NCBI RefSeq assembly: GCF_016801865.2
Contig: NC_068937.1
Span: 35,057,692-35,121,691 of the forward strand
Reading direction: 5' to 3'
Origin: Culex pipiens pallens
Taxonomy: Eukaryota > Arthropoda > Insecta > Diptera > Culicidae
Length of the DNA stretch: 64,000 nucleotides
Under the pieces are notes generated by a model, which ran no database searches, was not told the origin of the DNA, and worked only from the letters and a program-made list of their open reading frames with translations. A program made the translations under genes and the position numbers. Each line of letters opens with the position of its first letter. Positions within the stretch are counted from its first letter, which is position 1. Below are positions 21,450 to 33,250 of this stretch, in pieces.

Positions 21450-21631
21450 TATTTCCATGGAAAAATAAAAAAAAATCTCGCTTCGATTTTTTTGTTTCCT
21501 TTTCCGAATTTCATTTAAATTTTATTAAAAGTAAAAAAACTAAGCTGCATTTGCAGCTAAAAGTGCAGATGCGTCTTGCCTCAGGGTTTTCTGAAATGTC
21601 TTGACAGGTCTGGTAAAAATACCTGGGCACT

Positions 21632-21955
21632 AATTGGATCCTAAAATTATGCTTGAATTTGTGATATTTTTGTTCACAACGATAAAGATTATTTTTCTGA
21701 ATACGATTACTCTTTTTACGACCGGAAAGGATTTAAAATTGATTTTTAAATCAATAAAAAAATAACTTCGTGGCCCTTCTTCACAGAACAGATTATAATT
21801 GACAGCTCGTTCCAAGGGGACCATTGTTGATCCATCGAAAAAACGTTGTCTTGTCAATTTGTTTTTTTTTTTTGCTTAATATGAAAAAAGTGATCAGAAA
21901 TGGTTTTTAATCGTGTTTTTTTACCGTTGTATATTTAAATGGACTTAAGGCTTTA
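21632..21955 (+). repeat. Dispersed repeat, paired with 58660-58960
   Basis: It shares TTGACAGCTCGTTCCAAGGG, GACCATTGTTGATCCATCG, AAACGTTGTCTTGT, AATGGTTTTTAATCGTGTT and other blocks in the same order with 58660-58960. No terminal repeats or coding capacity seen. Class unknown. Confidence 0.75.
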
Positions 21956-22255
21956 GGACTTTATTGAGGACAAAAATTAAGCGATATAAGGATTTCAAGG
22001 CCCAGTGAAAAAAATATAAATGAAGAACTTCTCGTTACAGTGTCCTGATGCAAACAATGATCGAGCTCGAGCTGTCAGTCAAAAAAAAAAACAACTAGAA
22101 GTCGCCTGACATAAATCTTTTGCTAGAAAGAGATAGGAAATCTGATGCAAACAAACACCCAGCTGCAATGTAAACATACTTTGAATGTGTTGGTAAATTT
22201 CTGAATAGAAAGCCTTACCGGATCATGGACTGGACTGAGTTCCGCGTAATTTTAT
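21956..22255. other. AT-rich DNA, nothing recognised
   Basis: Short frames only and no repeat partner noticed. Confidence 0.35.
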
Positions 22256-22268
22256 GATAAAATAATAA

Positions 22269-22650
22269 AAAATCAAATTATTCGCTCTACAGCATTGCCT
22301 TGGCGTTCTCGATTGCGAGATTCCTACTCGAAACTAGGTGTCCGAAGGCTTGATTGTTGAGGCAATTGCAAACCTCTTTTTACACCTTAGCTTCCATCTA
22401 CCCCGGGATTCGAACTGGCGACCTTTGGATTGTGAGTCCAACTGCCTACCAGCGACTCCACCGAGGCAGGACCCAGGGAGACGACTCCTACACCTGGACT
22501 GAGCTATCGACCTAACCTCTAGGTTAGACCGGGGCCAACATTTACTTCCCCATCCGACGGAAGGCGTGATCAGACAAATCTCGTCTCGAAAAATGCCACC
22601 GGGACCGTCTGGGATCGAACCCAGGCCGACTGGGTGAGAGGCAATCACGC
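22269..22650 (-). mobile_element. SINE with two tRNA-related parts, 382 bp
   Basis: Flanked by a 13-bp direct repeat GATAAAATAATAA (22256-22268 and 22651-22663). Read on the minus strand it starts with a T-arm-like piece (CTGGGTTCGATCCCAG) and passes a core TCGGATGGGGAAGTAAA (22541-22557). It then enters a second, fuller tRNA-like segment (22393-22467) and ends with GAATAATTTGATTTTTT. The layout recalls the dimeric tRNA SINE Twin described from Culex pipiens, but I cannot verify identity. The long minus-strand frame over it (22334-22741) is incidental. Confidence 0.8.
22393..22467 (-). tRNA. tRNA-like module of the SINE (anticodon position CAC)
   Basis: On the minus strand a perfect anticodon stem TTGGA/TCCAA encloses CTCACAA, putting CAC in the anticodon position. 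The T arm has the B-box-like AGTTCGAATCC, and CCTCGG pairs with CCGGGG at the ends. It sits in the middle of a SINE with target duplications, so it is a tRNA-derived module and not an independent gene. Confidence 0.6.
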
Positions 22651-22663
22651 GATAAAATAATAA

Positions 22664-25600
22664 TTTAATGATATTTTTCGAATGTCTGTGCAGCTCATAA
22701 AGTGTATATAGTTCAAGTCCAAATGTCTGAGACCTTTTCAATATGCAATAAAATTTGAAGAACTCTTGCTAAGATTCATTTAGGTTTACCTACAATTCCA
22801 TAGATATACCCCTAATATTTTGATACATTAAAAATCCCGAATCCATCTAGTATGACAAGGCAAATCGTGAAAATAGCTAAGAAGGCATCAAACATGTATT
22901 TGTTCGAAGCTTTTCCCTTCTAGCCAGTATTTAACACATATGTTCCACTTCCATTTGTACAAATTGACAAACACAAAGTAGAGAGCAAAATGTAAACAAC
23001 GTTTTCCGGCTGTTCTTCCTCTCAGTGGAACGTACAGTGTAGTGAACAGCATTGGAGGAAGTTCAAATATTTGTCAAAGAGCAGTCGTTTTTTTATGTAT
23101 TTTGCTCTTTTTCCATCATCCGGCCGTCCATGTTCGATTGCTGGGTTAATATGATGGATAAATTTGTTGACTCAGCATATATATTGGCGGCACTCGATGA
23201 TGATTATTGGTAGTAACAGCGATTAATGTGAATTAGCATAATTGGATGGAACGTAAGTGGTTTGAGGGCGTGTGTTAATTGATTGAAAAGCTCTTTTTCA
23301 ACTTCAATTTTTTAGTTCAGTTTGAAACCTTTAAAACTCTGATACCTTCGAGGCTTGATATCAAGCAATTTCAAACATAACCTAAAAAAACATCCCAAAA
23401 AAGCAAACAAATCGATTCAGGCGCGGTCATTGCAGTGACTGCGGTTTTTGTCAGATGATTTGATTCCGGGTTTTTTGGTGTGGGCCTTCCGGTTCGATGC
23501 ATCGTTGCAGCAGTTGAGAGTCATCAGCAGTGCAGGGGCAGATAATTGGAATAGAATTTCGGCGTACAAACTAGGTTGTGGCCAGTCTTTCTTTTTTTTG
23601 TCTGTGTTGGTTTCTGCCCCCCGATTGCTTGTCGGTGATTGGAACAGCTGAAAACCAACCTCCACACACCCACAAGTTCGACTTTCGGTTTGGATTAGCT
23701 GGTAATTGAGTGTCAGGGATTTGAACGTTTTTATTTTTCGGAATGAAGTTCATTTTGGGACTCTGGGTGGTAAATCAATGCTGGGGAATGTGTTTAATCG
23801 ACTGTGAGGGATTTGTTGATTTTCAACATTTTGAAAGTACAAAAATTATCCTTATGAAGTTTTGAAACATTTTTTCTACGAGCTAAAAATTTAATTTTTC
23901 CTACTTTGTAAGATTTTCAAAGCTTTCTTTTGGCTTGGCGACTTGAAAGCCCCGACGAAAATACATTAAGATTGGGTGCAGCTACCCAGAAAATGGACAA
24001 ATTTACGCTCGAAAGGTAGCTCAACTTGAAAGCTTTCCCCGTCTCTCTTCTCGCAAAAAAGGACAACCGTCCACCGTATTTGTCGAGACCGGGTTTAGCT
24101 AAGATCCCCTCGCACCGTTCCAGGTGATGATGAAACTGAACGTGAAGCCGTCGTGAAGGGAAAATTTACTCAACTCAACGAGCTCCTTAAAGACCGCTTC
24201 ATCCAATTAACTTTTTTAACCCGGCATCGAATCTCTGCCAGAAGGAATCTGTTCTGGGAATTCAACATTCCAATCCTGCGGGGTCTCATCTTCATCAAAC
24301 AATCTGCCCCGGCAAAAAAGGGCAATTCAGAGGTTTGCCCGTTCGCTTGTCCACCCAGCCAATGATTCACCGCATCACTTGATCGGGTTTCCGTTTCGCC
24401 GGCCACTTGGTGGGTATTTTGCTGGCAGAAGGATGCGTCCTCAGCTTGGAATATTGGATGGAATGTATAAAATATCAGGGGCTTCTGACAACAGGCAGCC
24501 GGATCAAATCCTTTCTCGTTTCTTCGCTGTGATTTATACAAAAACATCGCTGTTACTGGAGTGATTGCAATGAAAAAATCAATATTTGGTCATGCTATCA
24601 AGCGCTGGGATGAATCAATTCTGTACACTAGATTTAAGCGTCCGGTTGTCTATGACTACACTAGGAGAAAGAAAACTGATTTTTTGAGGAACTTATATAA
24701 ACTATCTACTGAAAAATTCTCTGGAATTGTGCAAAAAAATATCCAGACTTCATTTTTTACACATTTTTGCGCGCTGGTAAAACGAAATGGGTTTGTGAAT
24801 ATTCAAAAATCTGTAAGAGTTTTTTGAACTCACGACACTCTAAAAACTGCACACACAAAACACACCACATCAAAAATGATCCGGAGCGTTTGATACGGTA
24901 TGTCCACGCATCCTTCCTTCCTTGTAGATTCTGTGAAATGTGATCCGTTCTCAGAATCCTCTGTCCGGTAAACACAACGCAGTAAGGCTGGCCGCTTTAA
25001 TTTTTGCTCTACATTTTCGGGTGTTCTCAGATGTACTACAACTATTAATATTGACAAGAAAAGTGATTGGGGCAATCACAAGACTTTCCAGCATGCTTTC
25101 ATCGGACTGGCTGCGTTTGTGTTCGATTGAATTGAACTCAAAATTCTGTAAAAGTTTGTTGATCGATCGTCTTCGGCGACGCTGTTAATTTTTTTTCTTG
25201 GCATTTTCAAATGATTCTAAAATTTGGAAATCATTTTATTTGAAAAATCAGAAAATTTCAGCTATTTTTTTAGGTCCAGAAAAAAAAGCACACGGATATA
25301 ACTTATGTGGCAATAACTCGATACAGGGTTGTCAGCTCTTCAATGTTTTAGACTCGTTAAAATTTATGCACAAAAAAAACTTGTTTCAGTTTTGTACATT
25401 AAAATTTCACAAGACTTTAAAATATTTTTTTACTGTTTCAATCATGCTCAAAGCGAGTATTAACACAGGATAATGTAATTTCAATTGTTTTCAGCTGAGT
25501 GCACGTTTAATTTCATTAATTTTTTTTTGTGTTTTGAAAATTTATTTTTTTGCTCCCTTTTTTTTCGAGATTTTTTTTTTGTGTTTTAAATCAAATAAGA

Positions 25601-25821
25601 CACCTAATGATTTTTTTTAGGTATATTTTTAATTTTGCAACCATTAGCAAAAAATAAATTTAAAAAAAATCATTTATATTTTGCAAAAACTAAATAAAAC
25701 ATCGGTATTTTTTCCGTGTATTTTTTTTTCTGCTCAGTCTTAATCCTAACCTACAACTTTGCCCAAAACAATAAATCGAAAAAAACAATACTTTTCAAGA
25801 TTCAGATTTTTAACTATAAAG
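22664..25821. other. Mainly unique DNA without identified gene
   Basis: About 3.2 kb. 23400-24560 is GC-richer with several short frames on both strands (for example 23417-23665 and 24170-24547, minus), none resembling a known family. 25160-25720 is AT-rich with long T runs. No tRNA, TIR pair or tandem array found. If a host gene spans this window, this block is a candidate for conserved intronic or regulatory sequence. Confidence 0.35.
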
Positions 25822-27240
25822 CAGTTCTCTACGGAATCGGTCTTTTTTCTTTAATTTTAATTTTTATACTTTTTAATCCGGCTGAAACTTTTTTGGTGCC
25901 TTCGGTATGCCCAAAGAAGCCATTTTGCATCATAAGTTCGTTCATATAATTTTCCATACAAAGTTTGCAGCTGTCCATACAAAAATGATATGTGAAAATT
26001 CAAAAATCTGTATCTTTTGAAGGATTTTTTTGATCGATTGGGTGTCTTCAGCAAAGTTGTAGGTATGGATGTAGACTACACTGAAAAAAATGACACACGG
26101 TAAAAAAAAATTTGGTGATATTTAATTTCTTTTTTTGTCACTAAAACTTGATTTGCAAACAAACTCTTTTTTTCTGATATGTTTTAGAGGACATCAAATG
26201 CCAACTTTTCAGGAATTTCCAGAAAGGGCAAAAAATCTTTGACCAAGTTATGATTTTTTTCGAAAAATCGAAATATTGGCCGCAAAAATTTTTCAACTTC
26301 ATTTTTCGATGTAAAATCGAATTTGCATTCAAAAAGTACTTGAGAGAAATTTTGATAAAGTGCACTGTTTTCAAGTAAAAGCCATTTTTAAGGTAAAGTT
26401 TAAAAATTGAAATTACGTGCCATGGTTTCAACATTTCAATCAAAAAAGTGTTTTAAAATGCATTATATACCTGCCCAGTTGTTTTGCCATCATTAGTTCC
26501 CAAAATTTCTAAGTATTGAGGAAAATTTTATTTTTTTGCGAAAAATATTTTTTTTTGCTGTGCTATACATTACAATTTCATAAAAATTCTAAACATTTTT
26601 AAACAAGCTCAAACATTCTAAACATTATTATCAATGCAGAAAAATTCATTTTAGATTGTTTTCAGTTAATTAGACTTATTTTTCCATGGAAATTTTGAAG
26701 TTTTTTTTTTGCCCCCTGATTTTTCGACCCAATTTTGAAGGAAGGGGGGGGGGCGATATAAACTTTGAAAAATATTTGTAACGGCCTAACTTGAAAACGG
26801 TGCACTTCATCAAAATTTCACTAAAGTACTTTTTGATTGCAAATTCGATTTTACATCGAAAAATGTCCTCTAAAACATATAAAAAAAAAATTGTGTTTTT
26901 TTTGCAAATCAAGTTTTAGTGACAAAAAATGAAATTAAAAATCACCAATTTTTTTTAACCGTGTATCATTTTTTTTTCAGTGTAGTCCATATCCATACCT
27001 ACAAATTTGCCGAAGACACCCAATCGATCAAAAAAATCCTTCAAAAGATACAGATTTTTGAATTTTCACATATCATTTTTGTATGGACAGCTGCAAACTT
27101 TGTATGGAAAATTATATGAACGAACTTATGATGCAAAATGGCTTCTTTGGGCATACCGCAGGCACCAAAAAAGTTTCAGCCGGTTTAAAAAATACAAAAA
27201 AAAAAATCGAATGACCGAAATCTCAGAGAATTGCTCTACG
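25822..27240. repeat. Large palindrome of family A (foldback)
   Basis: The left arm (25822-~26420) carries family A forward and the right arm (~26740-27240) carries it inverted. Matching blocks include CTCTACGG / TGCTCTAC ends, GGCTGAAAC/GTTTCAGCC, the GCCCAAAGAAGCCATTTTGC block, GTCCATACAAAAATGATATG, TCGATTGGGTGTCTTC, TGTCACTAAAACTTGATTTG and AAATCGAATTTGCA. The ~300-bp centre holds the distal family A part (GTTGTTTTGCCATCATTAG) and a G run near 26744. Arms are clearly diverged but alignable. RNA from this locus could form a ~500-bp duplex. Confidence 0.8.
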
Positions 27241-27549
27241 TTATTTTTATGGCAAAATTGTAAGGAGTTTGATTGGATAAGAATATGATGAGAAATGTTT
27301 TATTTGACATAATGAATGCATAGACAATGTTTTTTTCAATCTAAAATATGTAAATCAATAAAGAAAATGAACAAGGATATTTTAATACCGATACTAAAAT
27401 CAAAGTTTAAATCCTGATAAAAAATGTTCATCAACGGGGTTGAAGTGGGACTGATTTTCATGTAGTTTATTTAAGTAATTAAATTTGAAGTACGTTTTAA
27501 AGGTATTCAAATTATTATCATGCAATTTATTTTTTGAAAGGGTGGCGAC
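27241..27549. other. AT-rich DNA, nothing recognised
   Basis: About 300 bp with short frames only and no repeat partner seen. Confidence 0.35.
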
Positions 27550-28170
27550 AAACATTATAAAAAACGTTTCTTCATCCACCGTAGGGTGTTGATGCCTTCC
27601 TCACAATAACACAGTTTTGTTTAGGGTAAAATAAAAATGTTCAACCTACAAATGATTGGGTTATCAGATCTTCGTTTTAGGCAAATTTGAAAGGTCTTTC
27701 AATTATCTAACTATCGGCGGGTCGCATGATGGACCCGGACATCATTTTCATCGTAATATCTGAGATCCGGCCTCCATAATAAGTGCATAAATAACACTGA
27801 AGTGCTAATAACCTTTGATTGGGTTATCAGATCTTCAATGTTTTGCGCTCGTTGGAAAGGTCTTTCAAATACCTATCTAAAAATGTGTAACATGACAGGG
27901 TTTCTTACGAAAACCACCCTTTTTACGATCTTCCGGGCTTTCTTCAAAATGGTTTTTTTAGCATAACTTTTGAAATACTTTATTAAACTTCATAGTTTTC
28001 AATAGGGACTTATGGGACCCCACGACGGATCGCAAGAGACCAAATCGGTTCAGCCAGTGCTGAGATAATTGAGTGAGAATATTTTGGTGCACACATCCAC
28101 ATCCAAACACACACACAGACATTTGTTCAGTTTTTGATTCTGAGTCGATATGTATACATGAAGGTGGGTC
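27550..28170 (+). repeat. Dispersed repeat family B, longest copy
   Basis: It contains TTGATGCCTTCCTCAC, two direct copies of GATTGGGTTATCAGATCTTC (near 27653 and 27817) each followed by a GAAAGGTCTTTCAA block, ATCTGAGATCCGGC, GACAGACATTTG-type and TTGATTCTGAGTCGATATGT motifs near the 3' end, and a short CA run at 28117. Related pieces lie at 37955-38140 (TCTGAATCGATGTGTATAC) and 61065-61300 (GGCCTTCCTCACTTC, ATCTGAGATCCGGCTTC). No coding frame. Possibly a retroposon 3' region. Confidence 0.65.
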
Positions 28171-29339
28171 TAGGAGCTCGTATTAAGAAGTTCAAAACTC
28201 GAAAGGATTTGTTTATAGTAATGCTAATAAAGCTAGAATTAGAAAGATAAATTTATTTAAACATACCAATTAGATGAGCTTGATTACAGAAATTGAAATT
28301 CACAAAAAATGTAAAAAAATTGAAATGAATGTAAACATTAATTTAATCAAAATGTTTCATATAAATAAACAACTTCTCAGAGATTTGTTTAAAGCTTGCT
28401 CTTCCGAGCTATTTTTCTTTCTAGTTCCTGGAAACCCCGGCCAAAAAGGCAACTACCGGGAAGGAGTCTTGAACAGGGACAAAGCACGTGTGCTGTCCAC
28501 AATTGACAAAGCCAACCGAGCCCGAAGCTGACCACAGCTGCGTGGCTCACCAAAAGCATCAAAATTGGAGGAAATTTCCTAACAATCGACCACACGTGGG
28601 GGCTCCCCATTGTGAGCGCCATCAGCTGTGCAATTCGGGACGCGTCCTTTGTGAGAGCGGTTTTTTTTGTTACCAAGTTGAAAAGAACCAATTTTCAGCA
28701 GGTTTAGCAATCAAGTCTGTTTTCGAGATATTTGAAACTTGCGATAAAAATAGGTGACTTTCCCCTACCGAAATGCTTGATTGCGATAATGATCGTTTTT
28801 TTTTTATTGTGCTAGCTTTCTGTAGAATCGAAAGGAATTCTAAAAATGAGTCGTCATTGATTGAGCTTTTTCAAAGCGCGCTTCCACGAATCTAATGAAT
28901 CATCCCCTTTAACCAATTAAGTACCGGATGGCTTGCGTTCAAAGGATAATTTCCGTTGGGGATTCAGCCAATCGGAAAGTTTTATTTGGATAACGAGCAG
29001 GCAAAACATTGACATTGAAATCGAAGACGACGTCTGCTGGCGGCGTCGAGAAAAACAATCCTTAGGGTGGAGAATGATGTGGCTTGGGTTAATTGAAGTT
29101 TTAGCAAAGAGAGGGTGCTTTTCTGGCGAAAGCCTAAATTAGAACTGACGTTGGAGCACTTACCATCATAGAAGCAAATATCTAAGAGCGCAGGCAATCC
29201 AGGCTGTGTTTGTTTTGGGAGTGGAGCCGAGGATGAGAACGTAAACAAAGTGAATAAGGTATCTATCCTAGCCTGTAGAGTATGCTTTCTGAACATTGAT
29301 CCAGTAACCCAACAGGGTGATAGTGAAAATTAAAGGATC
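28171..29339. other. Mainly unique DNA without identified gene
   Basis: 28380-29260 is GC-richer with small frames on both strands (for example 28389-28691 and 28982-29296, minus) that resemble nothing I know. It directly abuts the 8-bp satellite. Confidence 0.35.
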
Positions 29340-31121
29340 AAAACAACAAAACAACAAAACAACAAAACAACAAAACAACAAAACAACAAAACAACAAAAC
29401 AACAAAACAACAAAACAACAAAACAACAAAACAACAAAACAACAAAACAACAAAACAACAAAACAACAAAACAACAAAACAACAAAACAACAAAACAACA
29501 AAACAACAAAACAACAAAACAACAAAACAACAAAACAACAAAACAACAAAACAACAAAACAACAAAACAACAAAACAACAAAACAACAAAACAACAAAAC
29601 AACAAAACAACAAAACAACAAAACAACAAAACAACAAAACAACAAACAACAAAACAACAAAACAACAAAACAACAAAACAACAAAACAACAAAACAACAA
29701 AACAACAAAACAACAAAACAACAAAACAACAAAACAACAAAACAACAAAACAACAAAACAACAAAACAACAAAACAACAAAACAACAAAACAACAAAACA
29801 ACAAAACAACAAAACAACAAAACAACAAAACAACAAAACAACAAAACAACAAAACAACAAAACAACAAAACAACAAAACAACAAAACAACAAAACAACAA
29901 AACAACAAAACAACAAAACAACAAAACAACAAAACAACAAAACAACAAAACAACAAAACAACAAAACAACAAAACAACAAAACAACAAAACAACAAAACA
30001 ACAAAACAACAAAACAACAAAACAACAAAACAACAAAACAACAAAACAACAAAACAACAAAACAACAAAACAACAAAACAACAAAACAACAAAACAACAA
30101 AACAACAAAACAACAAAACAACAAAACAACAAAACAACAAAACAACAAAACAACAAAACAACAAAACAACAAAACAACAAAACAACAAAACAACAAAACA
30201 ACAAAACAACAAAACAACAAAACAACAAAACAACAAAACAACAAAACAACAAAACAACAAAACAACAAAACAACAAAACAACAAAACAACAAAACAACAA
30301 AACAACAAAACAACAAAACAACAAAACAACAAAACAACAAAACAACAAAACAACAAAACAACAAAACAACAAAACAACAAAACAACAAAACAACAAAACA
30401 ACAAAACAACAAAACAACAAAACAACAAAACAACAAAACAACAAAACAACAAAACAACAAAACAACAAAACAACAAAACAACAAAACAACAAAACAACAA
30501 AACAACAAAACAACAAAACAACAAAACAACAAAACAACAAAACAACAAAACAACAAAACCACAAAACAACAAAACAACAAAACAACAAAACAACAAAACA
30601 ACAAAACAACAAAACAACAAAACAACAAAACAACAAAACAACAACAAAACAACAAAACAACAAAACAACAAAACAACAAAACAACAAAACAACAAAACAA
30701 CAAAACAACAAAACAACAAAACAACAAAACAACAAAACAACAAAACAACAAAACAACAAAACAACAAAACAACAAAACAACAAAACAACAAAACAACAAA
30801 ACAACAAAACAACAAAACAACAACAAAACAACAAAACAACAAAACAACAAAACAACAAAACAACAAAACAACAAAACAACAAAACAACAAAACAACAAAA
30901 CAACAAAACAACAAAACAACAAAACAACAAAACAACAAAACAACAAAACAACAAAACAACAAAACAACAAAACAACAAAACAACAAAACAACAAAACAAC
31001 AAAACAATAAAACAACAAAACAACAAAACAACAAAACAACAAAACAACAAAACCACAAAACAACAAAACAACAAAACAACAAAACAACAAAACAACAAAA
31101 CAACAAAACAACAAAACAACA
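29340..31121. repeat. 8-bp satellite (AAAACAAC)n, 1.78 kb
   Basis: About 223 tandem units of AAAACAAC. Deviations are few: a 1-base loss near 29645, 3-base shortenings near 30640 and 30822, and single substitutions near 30560, 31008 and 31052. Because 8 is not a multiple of 3 and the unit has no stop in several frames, very long open frames (about 600 codons) run through on both strands. They are artefacts, not genes. The array runs straight into the 9-bp array on its right. Confidence 0.98.
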
Positions 31122-33250
31122 GCAAAAAAAAGACACAAATGACAAAAAGACAAAAATTACAAATTAAAAAAAAACGTTGAAAGTATCAAGAAAGAAAAAC
31201 AGGAAAAATGACGAAAAGACAAAAATGACAAAAAAAAAAGAAAACGATAAAAGCATCAGCAAAGACAAAAACGACAAAAACGACAAAAACGACAAAAAAT
31301 GACAAAAAACGACTAAAACGACAAAAACGATAAAAACGACAAAAACGACAAAAATGACAAAAACGACAAAAACGACAAAAACGACAAAAACGACAAATAC
31401 GACAAAAACGACAAAAATGACAAAAACGACAAAAACGACAAAAGCGACAAAAGCGACAAAAACGAAAAAACGACAAAAACGACAAAAACGACAAAAACGA
31501 CAAAAACGACAAAAACGACAAAAAGGACAAAAAAGACAAAAACGACAAAAACGACAAAAACGACAAAAACGACAAAAACGACAAAAACGACAAAAAACGA
31601 CAAAAACGACAAAAACGACAAAAACGACAAAAACGACAAAAACGACAAAAACGACAAAAAAGACAAAAACGACAAAAATGACAAAAGCGACAAAAACGAA
31701 AAAACGACAAAAACGACAAAAACGACAAAAACGACAAAAACGACAAAAACGACAAAAAGGACAAAAAAGACAAAAACGACAAAAACGACAAAAACGACAA
31801 AAACGACAAAAACGACAAAAACGACAAAAAACGACAAAAACGACAAAAACGACAAAAACGACAAAAACGACAAAAACGACAAAAACGACAGAAACGACAA
31901 AAATGACAAAAATGACAAAAAACGACAAAAACGACAAAAACGACAAAAACGACAAAAACGACAAAAACGACAAAAAAGACAAAAACGACAAAAATGACAA
32001 AAACGACAAAAACGACAAAAACGACAAAAACGACAAAAACGACAAAAACGACAAAAACAAAAAAAAACGACAAAAACGACAAAAACGACAAAAACGACAA
32101 AAACGACAAAAAACGACAAAAACGACAAAAACGACAAAAACGACAAAAACGACAAAAACGACAAAAACGACAAAAAAGACAAAAACGACAAAAATGACAA
32201 AAGCGACAAAAACGAAAAAACGACAAAAACGACAAAAACGACAAAAACGACAAAAACGACAAAAACGACAAAAAGGACAAAAAAGACAAAAACGACAAAA
32301 ACGACAAAAACGACAAAAACGACAAAAACGACAAAAACGACAAAAACGACAAAAAACGACTAAAACGACAAAAACGATAAAAACGACAAAAACGACAAAA
32401 ATGACAAAAACGACAAAAACGACAAAAACGACAAAAACGACAAATACGACAAAAACGACAAAAATGACAAAAACGACAAAAACGACAAAAGCGACAAAAG
32501 CGACAAAAACGAAAAAACGACAAAAACGACAAAAACGACAAAAACGACAAAAACGACAAAAACGACAAAAAGGACAAAAAAGACAAAAACGACAAAAACG
32601 ACAAAAACGACAAAAACGACAAAAACGACAAAAACGACAAAAAACGACAAAAACGACAAAAACGACAAAAACGACAAAAACGACAAAAACGACAAAAACG
32701 ACAGAAACGACAAAAATGACAAAAATGACAAAAAACGACAAAAACGACAAAAACGACAAAAACGACAAAAACGACAAAAACGACAAAAAAGACAAAAACG
32801 ACAAAAATGACAAAAACGACAAAAACGACAAAAACGACAAAAACGACAAAAACGACAAAAACGACAAAAACAAAAAAAAACGACAAAAACGACAAAAACG
32901 ACAAAAACGACAAAAACGACCAAAACGACAAAAATGACAAAACCGACAAAAACGACAAAAACGACAAAAACGACAAAAACGACAAAAACGACAAAACGAC
33001 AAAAACGACAAAAAACAACAAAAACGACAAAAACGACAAAAACGACAAAAAACGATTAAAAAAGATTAAAAACGATAAAAACGATAAAAACGATAAAAAC
33101 GATAAAAGGATAAAAACGATTAAAACGATTAAAACGATAAAAACGACATAAATGACAAAAATGACAAAGACGTTTATACGATAAAAACGATAAAAATCAT
33201 AAAAATGACAAAAAAGACATAAAAGACAGAAACAAACGACAAAAACGAAT
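31122..33250. repeat. 9-bp satellite (CGACAAAAA)n with higher-order structure
   Basis: About 2.1 kb of CGACAAAAA with variants TGACAAAAA, CGACAAATA, GGACAAAAA, AGACAAAAA, GCGACAAAA and shortened or lengthened A runs. Marker variants recur at fixed spacing: 31300-31580 reappears 1047 bp later, and the CAGAAACGAC block at 31889 reappears 813 bp later. The array therefore has a block order A-B-C-B-A-C. Both edges decay (AGACAAAAA/TGACAAAAA on the left, CGATAAAAA from 33050 on the right). Long open frames (over 500 codons on both strands) are a result of the 9-bp unit. Confidence 0.95.

Noticed and set aside
22334..22741. 135-codon minus-strand gene
   Set aside because: The frame lies mostly within a SINE with 13-bp target duplications and contains two tRNA-like modules.
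29268..31167. Open frames of about 600 codons on both strands
   Set aside because: They are translations of the (AAAACAAC)n satellite. They occur in several frames of the same DNA and have no non-repetitive domain.
31164..33151. Open frames of over 500 codons on both strands in the 9-bp array
   Set aside because: A product of the 9-bp period of (CGACAAAAA)n, not protein genes.
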